64,000 nucleotides of DNA, from contig JABXGR010000002.1 of the NCBI GenBank assembly GCA_013538805.1, positions 62,001 to 126,000 of the forward strand, in the 5' to 3' direction. Position 1 is the stretch's first letter. The number at the start of each line of letters is the position of its first letter. Below are positions 18,677 to 29,661 of the stretch, one piece after another. This DNA is from Candidatus Nitrosocaldus schleperae (lineage in GTDB: Archaea; Thermoproteota; Nitrososphaeria; Nitrososphaerales; Nitrosocaldaceae). The position numbers and the translations under genes were made by a program. Under the pieces are notes generated by a model. That model was not told where the DNA came from and did no database searches. It saw only the letters and a list, made by a program, of their open reading frames with translations.

Positions 18677-20463
18677 TGATGGTAGATCTCTACTCTACAC
18701 CAATCATCATAACCATAATCCTTGGGGTTACAGGTCTAGTCCTCCCATTGCTTGATGCATTCAGGAGGAGGGATATGAGCCACAAGGTGCATGGTAGCAT
18801 AGCATTTGGTGCACTGATCCTCTCCATAGCAGTTATACTTGCTAGGATAGCATCTGGCTCTATACCTCTAGGCATAACGTTTACAGAGCAGGCTATGGCA
18901 GATGATATGTTTGGTTCATTCTTCAGTATAGCAATGCTAATAGTTGCAGTAAGCACTGTAGTCTCCTCACTTGAATATATGCGTAGGGTACCAAACCCAG
19001 GACCTTACTACTCCCTCATCCTACTCTCATCTATAGGCATGGTTATGCTTGCATACTCTACAGATCTGCTTATGCTTATAGTTGCATGGGAGTTGATGAG
19101 CATCCCTACCTATGTTCTTGCAGCCTTCAGGAAGAGGGATCCATTGACTAATGAGGCAGCGATCAAATACTTCCTGTTTGGTGCACTTGCATCTGGCATG
19201 CTTATATATGCTGCATCCCTAATCTATGGCATAACTGGCTCAACCAACATAGCAGTTGTTATACAATCACTCATCACCATAGATGAGGGATTGAGACCAT
19301 TAGCATTGATAGCATTAGCATTGCTGATAGCAGGGTTTGGGTTCAAGATGGCTCTAGTCCCATTCCACATGTGGATCCCTGATACTTATGAGGGTGCACC
19401 AACACCAATAAGTGCACTACTCTCAGCAGCAACAAAGAAGGCTGGGTTTGCAGCAGCATTCAAGGCAGTGATATTTGGGATGCTTGTATTCAACGTTGAG
19501 TGGAGTATCATGCTTGCTGTTATAGCAGTGCTAACAATGACCATAGGTAACCTTGCTGCTCTAACGCAGAGGAGCATGACTAGGATACTTGCATATTCAA
19601 GCATATCCCAGGCAGGTTACATGCTCATAGGATTGAGCCTTGCCCCCTATTCTGATCTTGCAATGCAAGGTACACTCTTCCATGTTATGAACCATGCTGT
19701 TATGAAGTCCTCAGCGTTCATTGCTGCTGCAGGTATAGCACTTGTCATAGGCACTGTAAACATAGACCAGTATAGAGGTATAGGGCGTAGGATGCCATTC
19801 ACATCATTGGTAATGACTGTATCACTACTAGCACTTGCTGGAGTACCACCATTGAACGGGTTCTGGAGCAAGTTCATACTCTTTGCTGCTGCTGTTAATG
19901 CTGGTTCTACAGTCTCATGGGCCCCATACCTTGCAATAGCAGGTATATTAAACAGTGCACTATCTCTAGGCTATTATGCATGGGTGATAAGACGTATGTA
20001 CTTTGATGAGCCTACCTCTATCCCAGCATTGAACCAGAGTTACGTGTATGGTAGTGCAGGTATGCTCAAGGTAAGGGAGCCTAGGCTTATACTTGCAGTA
20101 CTTGCATTTGCTCTAGCATTCATGGTTGGGTTTGGAGTATATCCTGCTCCACTGATATCATTTGTTCAGGTATCTGTGCCAGCAAGTGATGTATTCTTTA
20201 CACTACCAAGAGAGTTGCAGTCTAACATGCAGGAGCATAGCAATGCTGAGAGTATGGATGGTAGTAAGAACAGCAACAGTAGTAGTAATAGTAGCAATGA
20301 TAGCAATAGTAATGGTAGCAACAGCACTACTACATCCAATCAGCCTGTGCAGGAAGTGGGTACAGATGATGCTAACGGTAACAGCAAGAGTGATAGCAGT
20401 AACAATGGGGGAGTTAATTCTACAGTTAATGGTGAAGTAATGGCATCAGAAGATGGACAGTAA
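18676..20463 (+). CDS. nuoN: Complex I subunit NuoN (antiporter-like) with a Ser/Asn-rich C-terminal extension
   Basis: Third antiporter-like subunit. Signatures: LIVAWELMSIPTYVLAAFRKRDP, KMALVPFHMWIPDTYEGAPTPISALLSAATKKAGFAA and RSMTRILAYSSISQAGYMLIG. The helical core ends near residue 515. The last 80 residues are hydrophilic and almost all Ser, Asn, Gly and Asp, encoded by AGY/AAY triplets, unlike ordinary NuoN proteins, which stop soon after the last helix. It is the last gene of the cluster; no nuoE, F or G is present. Confidence 0.92.
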   Translation: MMVDLYSTPIIITIILGVTGLVLPLLDAFRRRDMSHKVHGSIAFGALILSIAVILARIASGSIPLGITFTEQAMADDMFGSFFSIAMLIVAVSTVVSSLEYMRRVPNPGPYYSLILLSSIGMVMLAYSTDLLMLIVAWELMSIPTYVLAAFRKRDPLTNEAAIKYFLFGALASGMLIYAASLIYGITGSTNIAVVIQSLITIDEGLRPLALIALALLIAGFGFKMALVPFHMWIPDTYEGAPTPISALLSAATKKAGFAAAFKAVIFGMLVFNVEWSIMLAVIAVLTMTIGNLAALTQRSMTRILAYSSISQAGYMLIGLSLAPYSDLAMQGTLFHVMNHAVMKSSAFIAAAGIALVIGTVNIDQYRGIGRRMPFTSLVMTVSLLALAGVPPLNGFWSKFILFAAAVNAGSTVSWAPYLAIAGILNSALSLGYYAWVIRRMYFDEPTSIPALNQSYVYGSAGMLKVREPRLILAVLAFALAFMVGFGVYPAPLISFVQVSVPASDVFFTLPRELQSNMQEHSNAESMDGSKNSNSSSNSSNDSNSNGSNSTTTSNQPVQEVGTDDANGNSKSDSSNNGGVNSTVNGEVMASEDGQ

Positions 20464-20546
20464 TAGTGGAAAGGTTCTATCATACACAATAGCCCTTCTT
20501 AATAATAATAATAGATCAAGAACCTTTCCTTCAAACTCTATTTACC

Positions 20547-22055
20547 TTAAGAATCTCTTAGCATATGTTCTATCTCCCTAGCAAGGTAGCCCTCATCAAC
20601 CTTTGATAGATCATATCTATAGTAATCGAATCTATCTGGATCGTACTTGCATATAACCTCTATAGGCTCACCATTTGCAATCCTCTCCTCTATTACTGAT
20701 CTATGAGCGTATGCTGTAAGGAATCTGTAGCCCCTCCTCTTAGCCTCTAGTATGAATGAGTAACGTAGGAGATGGCCACCATTCGCACCCCAGTATGGAT
20801 AATCTATACTTATTGGCTCAAGGTATATTGTATTCCTCTTACCCTTATTCTCATCCTTCGTACCTCTTCTCAGCCTATATAGTTCAAGGGGTCCACCTTT
20901 AGAGTAGCCAAGTATGTTATTCCCATCATCATTGTTAGCATCATAACCATCACTGCCATTGACAACCTTCCTCAATGTGATGAGCAGGATATCATTACGT
21001 TTTAGTGTAGAGATGAACTGCTCATCACTCATACGTATTGGGTATGGTAGAAGTTTATGTAATCTAAGGAGGGAGTTTATGCATGAGTCTGAACAGCAGT
21101 AACCACCATCACTCTTACTATTCTCAACTTTAATGTTGAACCTTATGAGCCCTTCTCTTATCATCTCCCTTGTCTCCAACTCTTTTGCATATGCTTCCTT
21201 GAATGAATTGATATTGTTGTAGAACCTCTCCCTGTACTCTGCTGGCACTGATGAAAGGATGAGATCAAGCATATCCTTCTCATCCTCCAGCATTATTTTG
21301 AAGTACTTAACAGCCTCCCTATTTATAATGGAGGGATGCCAACCTAGTGCATGGGCATTCTTCATTGCAAGCTCCATACAACCATTGTAATCCCTCATTG
21401 CATACCCTGCAACCCTCTCTGCTATAGAGACTATCCATCCCAGCAACATATAATGCTCCCTTCTACGATCATCCTTAGGTATGCCAGCCCTTGTAAACAA
21501 CTCATCCATCCTATTCAATGCATGCTCCTTTACACTTCCAGTGAATGGGAATGCTGTTCTGTATATCATTGCTATAACTATATCTAGGTTAAGACCAACA
21601 TACTCAGCGAACTTTACTATCCTCTTGTTATTCCTTAGGAACCATTCAACAGAGTCCTCATTCGGCCTATCAAAGTCCTTCAGTGGATCAAAGTCATGGA
21701 AGAGGGATGCGAAGAATAGATAGTAGAGGTCATCCTTACTAAGCCTACTCCTAAGCGTATCTGCTACAAGTAATGTAAAGTATGTAGCCTCAAGTTCATG
21801 ATCGATGTTATGGTAGCCATAGTAGTCTGGACCCAAACCCTTCTTTGAGAACTCGGTTATTGCAAAATTTATAACATCCCTAACCCAGCGGTCTTGAAGT
21901 CCTATATTAACAGCAAGGTCTATTATCTTATCCTGTAGTAATGCCTGCTTACTTATGCCAAGTTTGTAACTGAACCACCAAGGGGCAAGTTTTATCCTCT
22001 GATATATCTCATACCACCAAGGATATGGTAGGGTAAGAGGGTTATTTACCGTCAT
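20547..22055 (-). CDS. HD-domain metal-dependent phosphohydrolase-like protein
   Basis: A soluble 502-residue protein. The N-terminal half (about 35-250) carries an HD fold: YHNIDHELEATYF near 84, FFASLFHDFDPLKDFDRPNEDS near 118 and further metal-site candidates such as RTAFPF. HD proteins commonly hydrolyse phosphate esters or cyclic nucleotides; the substrate is unknown here. The C-terminal half (about 330-502) contains PISIDYPYWGANGGHLLRYSFILEAKRRGYRF and resembles an acyltransferase-like or undefined domain. A hydrophilic Asp/Asn insert around 370-385 separates the parts. The gene stands alone, convergent with nuoN and next to tRNA-Glu. Confidence 0.65.
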   Translation of the reverse strand: MTVNNPLTLPYPWWYEIYQRIKLAPWWFSYKLGISKQALLQDKIIDLAVNIGLQDRWVRDVINFAITEFSKKGLGPDYYGYHNIDHELEATYFTLLVADTLRSRLSKDDLYYLFFASLFHDFDPLKDFDRPNEDSVEWFLRNNKRIVKFAEYVGLNLDIVIAMIYRTAFPFTGSVKEHALNRMDELFTRAGIPKDDRRREHYMLLGWIVSIAERVAGYAMRDYNGCMELAMKNAHALGWHPSIINREAVKYFKIMLEDEKDMLDLILSSVPAEYRERFYNNINSFKEAYAKELETREMIREGLIRFNIKVENSKSDGGYCCSDSCINSLLRLHKLLPYPIRMSDEQFISTLKRNDILLITLRKVVNGSDGYDANNDDGNNILGYSKGGPLELYRLRRGTKDENKGKRNTIYLEPISIDYPYWGANGGHLLRYSFILEAKRRGYRFLTAYAHRSVIEERIANGEPIEVICKYDPDRFDYYRYDLSKVDEGYLAREIEHMLRDS

Positions 22056-22215
22056 ACCATCACATCTCTACTGACTCTAATTATCTATATATAGTTTAAT
22101 GTCTTTCAACCCTCATCTATGCTAAATTATATAATATTATTGGTCAACTATAGAATTAGTTATATAATAGAATAGAAAGATCGTAAATGATACTATGCAG
22201 TTATTATAATTATAG

Positions 22216-22335
22216 TGCTCCGGGCGGGACTTTCCCCTGCCAAGCATGTATACCTACATGCTTGCATGCATGATTTGAACCCGCGATCTGCGGCTCGAAA
22301 GGCCGCCATGCTTGACCGGGCTACACCACCGGAGC
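22216..22335 (-). tRNA. tRNA-Glu (UUC) with a 44-nt intron in the T-loop
   Basis: On the minus strand the acceptor arms GCTCCGG (22335-22329) and CCGGAGC (22223-22217) pair perfectly. The D-arm is GTGT/GCAT, the anticodon stem GCGGC/GCCGC, the loop CTTTCGA (anticodon UUC) and the T-stem GCGGG/CCCGC. The T-loop TTCAAAT is interrupted at about position 59/60 by a 44-nt insert (about 22229-22273, ambiguous by 2 nt). Removing it restores a standard archaeal tRNA-Glu. The insert contains a perfect 10-bp hairpin, CAAGCATGTA/TACATGCTTG. A TATA-like TTTTATTG lies about 30 nt upstream. Confidence 0.9.
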
Positions 22336-22427
22336 ACACACTCTAGCATGCATTATAACAATAAAATCCTTACCCATCTTCAGTATATATAGCAAAGATT
22401 TTTTATGGGTTTATGGGATGTTAAGCC

Positions 22428-23081
22428 ATGGGTAGAGAGATTGTGAAGAGGATAGACATTGAGATAGAGAGGATGAGCCTTCTGAAGCACCCATTCTATA
22501 GGCTATGGTCTGAAGGCAGGTTAAGCATGGAAGCACTCAAGGGGTATGCGCTGGAGTACTTTTACCTTGTGCAGAATGTACCAAGGATGGTTGAGAATAT
22601 AATGCAGTACTATGCTAGCACAGAGTATGCTGGGGAGATGGATGTTAACCTTAGGGAAGAGAGGGAGCATGTTGCACTATGGATAAGGTTTGCTAAAGCA
22701 CTTGGTATAAGCGAGTCTGATCTTTACAGATACAATGCTAGCAGCAAGACAAAGGATGCAGTACATAAACTTCTAGAACTAACATCTACTCCTGCAGGGG
22801 TAGCAGCAATGTATGCATATGAAGCAGAACTACCAAAGATAAGCAGTACAAAGCTTGAGGGGCTGATCAAGTACTATAACATGAGCAGTAGCGATGCTAC
22901 TGAGTATCAGAGGGTGCATAGCATAGTTGATGTTAGGCATGCAGATGTTTGGAGGAGGATGATAGCAGGTATGCCAGTACACATGCATGATGCACTTCAT
23001 GCTAGTGCTGTAGAGTCCATGGCAGCACAGAACATGCTCCTAGATGCTGTGTATGAGAGGTATATAGCAAGAGATTGCTGA
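22428..23081 (+). CDS. CADD-like TenA/PqqC-family protein (putative self-sacrificing p-aminobenzoate synthase type)
   Basis: An all-helical, heme-oxygenase-like fold of 217 residues. Several dimetal-site positions of the chlamydial CADD group are present: E/H in LREEREHVALW, Glu132 in YAYEAELPKI, and H164, D168, H171 in HSIVDVRHADVW. The phrase HPFYRLWSEGRLS (Tyr24) aligns with the CADD segment holding the tyrosine consumed as substrate, and Lys142 lies ten residues after Glu132, as in CADD. In that family the protein donates its own Tyr side chain and an amino group to make p-aminobenzoate for folate. The function here is inferred from these residues. The gene stands alone between two tRNA genes. 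Confidence 0.72.
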   Translation: MGREIVKRIDIEIERMSLLKHPFYRLWSEGRLSMEALKGYALEYFYLVQNVPRMVENIMQYYASTEYAGEMDVNLREEREHVALWIRFAKALGISESDLYRYNASSKTKDAVHKLLELTSTPAGVAAMYAYEAELPKISSTKLEGLIKYYNMSSSDATEYQRVHSIVDVRHADVWRRMIAGMPVHMHDALHASAVESMAAQNMLLDAVYERYIARDC

Positions 23082-23161
23082 GTATACTGAGTATAGAGGC
23101 AAAGCAAAGAAATTATATATAATTAATTGCAGTATGTACTAAAGCCGGTTGCTTAAAGGGT

Positions 23162-23291
23162 GGGCCCGTAACCACTCAAGTGGCGGGATGCTTAGCCTGG
23201 AAGAGCGACCGGCTCATAAGCATGAGGCTAGACTGAATGTAGAAAGGACTGGGAGACCGGTAGGTCAAGGGATCGAAGCCCTTCGGGCCCA
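23162..23291 (+). tRNA. tRNA with CAU anticodon (elongator Met or Ile2), two introns
   Basis: Acceptor GGGCCCG (23162-23168) pairs with CGGGCCC (23284-23290), discriminator A at 23291. Intron 1 (23171-23189, 19 nt) lies between positions 9 and 10. The D-arm is GCTT/GAGC, anticodon stem ACCGG/CCGGT and loop CTCATAA (CAU at 23215-23217). Intron 2 (about 23219-23255, 37 nt) is at the canonical 37/38 site. The T-arm is AAGGG/CCCTT with loop ATCGAAG. The anticodon stem lacks the three G-C pairs of initiators, so this is elongator Met or the Ile tRNA whose C34 is modified. TATA-like TTATATATAAT lies at 23112-23122. Confidence 0.88.
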
Positions 23292-23422
23292 CTTATTATC
23301 TGGCATAAACTACATGGATATATAATGGAATATTTATGAAAACTTTTTATTGATAATCACGCATGGTAAGGTTATTCATTGATCATGGAATGCTGATATA
23401 GAATTGAAAGAAGAATATAATA

Positions 23423-26614
<3,192 letters not shown>

Positions 26615-26861
26615 TTCTTTTTTATCTCTAAATAAGAAATATAAGCCAACATAGTACAACAATCGAATTTATGATTTCTATACTTAGAATTCAAGTTATA
26701 TAATAAAAATCATAATTAAGAATATAAATTAAATAGACTCTAATCTCTTATATTGCATTTATCTTTTAGATGTTTGTACTAGAACTATATTCTAGAATTA
26801 TTTCAAACTTTTCATGAAAGTACCATAAAGTTTTAATAGTCTAGGAGAGATAAGATAGGTA

Positions 26862-27953
26862 ATGCAGTCCAAGGCTCTCGCAATTATAGCAGTACTTCTG
26901 TTGGGAGGATTTGCAGGTGCATTTGCGGATACGGATCATTATGGGGGCGGTGGAGGCGGGCATGGATCTCCTAGCGATAGACTTGGCGACTTCTGTGGAA
27001 CCTACAATGATACATTCATAAGCCTTGATCTACATCCTTCAGGCGGGCTCCCTGGAGATAAGACAAATGCTACAATCACTGCAGACTATAACAAATCAGG
27101 TGGTGCATTGCCTCAACCAATCTTCGAGTTCATGTACAGTTATGTAACGCTTGCATGGTATAGACCATCAACCAATTCATGGATAGCAACTGATGGTGGT
27201 GTATGGTACAATCCTGCAGATGATTCTAGCCTTACTCCAGTATCTCCAAGACCAATACCTAGCAATCCTCTAATAACAACATGGTCAGGAGGTGTAGGTA
27301 CTAGAACTGTGAACCAGTTCCCTGTGCCAAACATAACTGTAAGCAATTTACTTCCAGGAGAAGAGATATGGCTTGTAGCATGCTTTGCACACCCTATGCC
27401 TGATGGTGGAGCAATGGATATGAACTACACAGTTGCAGAGTACCAAGTCTCTATATGCCATACAGAGAGGGATAGGGTAGTAGAGATAATACCATCAGCA
27501 ACCCAAGGGATGCCAGGAGATGCTATAGATGTTACAGTAAATGTATATCTTAATGCAGGTGATAGACCTGGTGGCTGGAGACTTATAAGGTTAGCATGGA
27601 TAGACGAGACAGGCAATCTTGCTGGACCTCATCAGGATGTTACAGCAACGCTAGTAGAAGGTACACTAGATGATAGTGGAAGGTTAACAGAGCCAGGAGG
27701 CAAACTACAGGCTACAGCAACCCTAACAGTACCAAATCTTCCAGCAGGTACACATCTAGACATACTTGCATGCAGTGGTCATCCAATGCCATTCTACGAT
27801 GGCTTTAAAGGCTACCATAGCCTAGACTTTACAGTACTTGGATTCATGGTGGTACCAGAGGTATTCATAGGCAGCATAGGGCTCATAGGTGCAGCTCTAG
27901 GCTCATTCATCCTCTACGCAAAGAGGATTACAAAGATAAGAGCAGAACATTAA
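26862..27953 (+). CDS. Secreted surface protein with two A-type domains and PEF-CTERM-like anchor
   Basis: A 363-residue protein. A signal peptide (1-22, ending AGAFA) is followed by a Gly/His-rich segment (DHYGGGGGGHG). Domain A5 starts at Cys45 and contains FMYSYVTLAWY and VACFAHPMPDGGAMDMNY near 171-188. Domain A6 starts near Cys197 and contains GWRLIRLAWIDETG and LACSGHPMPFYDGF near 300. The tail is VVPEVFIG, a transmembrane helix and a basic end. The same domain occurs four times in the divergent neighbour, so the genes share an origin. A TATA-like TTTTAATAGT sits at 26831-26840, in the roughly 250-nt divergent promoter region. No enzymatic motif is visible. Confidence 0.85.
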   Translation: MQSKALAIIAVLLLGGFAGAFADTDHYGGGGGGHGSPSDRLGDFCGTYNDTFISLDLHPSGGLPGDKTNATITADYNKSGGALPQPIFEFMYSYVTLAWYRPSTNSWIATDGGVWYNPADDSSLTPVSPRPIPSNPLITTWSGGVGTRTVNQFPVPNITVSNLLPGEEIWLVACFAHPMPDGGAMDMNYTVAEYQVSICHTERDRVVEIIPSATQGMPGDAIDVTVNVYLNAGDRPGGWRLIRLAWIDETGNLAGPHQDVTATLVEGTLDDSGRLTEPGGKLQATATLTVPNLPAGTHLDILACSGHPMPFYDGFKGYHSLDFTVLGFMVVPEVFIGSIGLIGAALGSFILYAKRITKIRAEH

Positions 27954-27980
27954 ACCAACTCAACCAAATCCATCAACTAA

Positions 27981-27996
27981 TTTTTTAATGATTTTT
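27981..27996 (+). terminator. T-rich terminator after the surface-protein gene
   Basis: TTTTTT followed by a second run of five T, 28-43 nt after the stop, the usual archaeal U-tract termination signal. Confidence 0.45.
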
Positions 27997-28082
27997 CCCT
28001 TCTAGTTATATAGAATTACTATTATTCAACTCATTCTATTCCTGTACCATAAACCTTAAACAATAATCATAGTATATTAGGG

Positions 28083-29525
28083 ATGATGAGAAGGGCTTCT
28101 ATATTACTGACCTCTCTACTTACAGCAAGTATGATGCTACTAGCATCAATCCCAGCAACGCTGATGATGCAGGTATATGGCCATGGGATGGGCAAGGAGA
28201 CTATAGGACCAAAGGATGTCGATGGCAGATCCATCTCTCTAGATCTGAAGCTTGAGCCAGAATTGAGGAAGGTAGGAGAGTTGGTTGATATGACGTTTAC
28301 GATGAAGGCTATAGATGTCAACACAAATGAGATTATAGCAGGTACTATAGTGTATGATATAACAATCACAAAGTTTGGTACAGATGAGCCACAGCTTAAG
28401 GATAGGTTCCATATAATGCCAGATCAGGATACGCTGAAGATAATCTTCAAGCCAGATCCAGATATGAAGGAGGTTATGATAGAAGGAGAGACTATGCCTA
28501 ACATGGGCTATATGCGTACTGAGGATGGCAAGGATATCACAGTGCATGGACCAGTACTTGTAGATGCAGGACTATACGTATTCAACATAGACCTTGTTGG
28601 TATAGGTGAGGGGTTCCTTGCCAAGCCAGTAACATACACATCCTATCTGACCATCTCTGAGCAGGGAGCATGGGATGTTGAGTACAATGGGGAGATGAAG
28701 AAGATGGAGTACATATCCTACTTTGAGACTATAAAGGATCTTAAGATGTATAAAGATGCTGATGGCAATATAATAGTTGAGAGCGTATCAGACTTCAACT
28801 GGGCAACTGACTTTGTGAAGGATATACCATTACTACACTTTGAGTACTACATCCCAAAGGATGAGTTCCCAGACTGGATAAACAGGGAGATGAAGGGATA
28901 CATAAATGGGATAGATGCTAGCGTATTTGTAGACAGGGCTGCTGAAGGCTATATAGTTGTGCACTACATGATTGTTAAGAGCAGGCTTGTGAAGATGGCT
29001 GATATGGTAAAGGAGGATGAGAAGGATAAGGTAATCTACACCCTTGTAGTTGGTAAAGTTATGGAAGAGAAGCCAATGCAAGATGAGAAGGGCGAAGAGA
29101 AGGATGTAGAGAAACAATGGGCAGAGGCTATGGTACTCAAGAGCGAGAAGGGTAAGTATGTTGCAGAGATAAGGTATGCTCCAGTGCAACCTAACATAGA
29201 TGAGCCTACAGTATTCAGGATAAAGATATATGATGCAGCAACTAACGAGCCTATCAATCTGCCTTACAAACTTTTGATATACGATCAGAACAGGATAGTT
29301 GCAGAGGATTTAGTATCTAATGGGAAGGAAGAACTTGAATACAAGATAGTAGAGGGAGGTTCCTATGCAGTCATGCTTAATATAAACAACGATGATGATA
29401 GAGTAGTCTTTGGGCTCAATGTGGTGCCAGAGTTTCCAGGTTATACTCTTATAGCACTGGTCAGCGCAATGTTTGGTGCATCTCTACTAGCACGTAATAT
29501 AGCAAGAAAGCACTATACCCTATAA
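28083..29525 (+). CDS. Secreted surface protein with PEF-CTERM-like anchor
   Basis: A 480-residue protein with a signal peptide (about 1-31, Met/Leu/Ala-rich), a long beta-rich ectodomain and the tail VVPEFPGYTLIAL..., a hydrophobic helix and basic ARKH. VPEFPG is the closest match here to the archaeal PEF(G)-CTERM sorting signal. Sequence features: KETIGPKDVDGRSISLDLKLEP at the start, Met/His-containing stretches such as RFHIMPDQD and ETMPNMGYM, and repeated Ig-like edges (PTVFRIKIYDAATNEPI). It lacks the Cys-His module of its neighbours. The gene lies directly upstream of the metal importer operon, 137 nt away, in the same direction. Family not recognised. Confidence 0.82.
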   Translation: MMRRASILLTSLLTASMMLLASIPATLMMQVYGHGMGKETIGPKDVDGRSISLDLKLEPELRKVGELVDMTFTMKAIDVNTNEIIAGTIVYDITITKFGTDEPQLKDRFHIMPDQDTLKIIFKPDPDMKEVMIEGETMPNMGYMRTEDGKDITVHGPVLVDAGLYVFNIDLVGIGEGFLAKPVTYTSYLTISEQGAWDVEYNGEMKKMEYISYFETIKDLKMYKDADGNIIVESVSDFNWATDFVKDIPLLHFEYYIPKDEFPDWINREMKGYINGIDASVFVDRAAEGYIVVHYMIVKSRLVKMADMVKEDEKDKVIYTLVVGKVMEEKPMQDEKGEEKDVEKQWAEAMVLKSEKGKYVAEIRYAPVQPNIDEPTVFRIKIYDAATNEPINLPYKLLIYDQNRIVAEDLVSNGKEELEYKIVEGGSYAVMLNINNDDDRVVFGLNVVPEFPGYTLIALVSAMFGASLLARNIARKHYTL

Positions 29526-29547
29526 TCATTTTATTATATTATCATTC

Positions 29548-29554
29548 TTTTTTT
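29548..29554 (+). terminator. T-tract terminator before the metal importer operon
   Basis: A run of seven T starting 23 nt after the stop of the upstream gene and ahead of the palindromic operator candidates. It separates the surface-protein transcript from the importer transcript. Confidence 0.45.
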
Positions 29555-29568
29555 ATAGTAGTATTACC

Positions 29569-29620
29569 AGATGTCAGATCAGTAATACTTTTAGTCGATG
29601 TCGACTGATTCAGTATTACT
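29569..29620 (+). promoter_or_regulatory. Three copies of an AGTAWTACT palindrome upstream of the metal importer
   Basis: AGTATTACC at 29569-29577, AGTAATACT at 29581-29589 and AGTATTACT at 29612-29620. The last two are also inverted with respect to each other and flank a 14-nt near-palindrome, AGTCGATGTCGACT (29593-29606). The group ends 13 nt before a TATA-like TTTTAATAC (29632-29640) and about 42 nt before the start codon. The layout is that of an operator array, possibly for the nearby NikR or another metalloregulator. Confidence 0.5.
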
Positions 29621-29661
29621 AATTAATAAAATTTTAATACTAGGATGATATCAAGGTGTAT

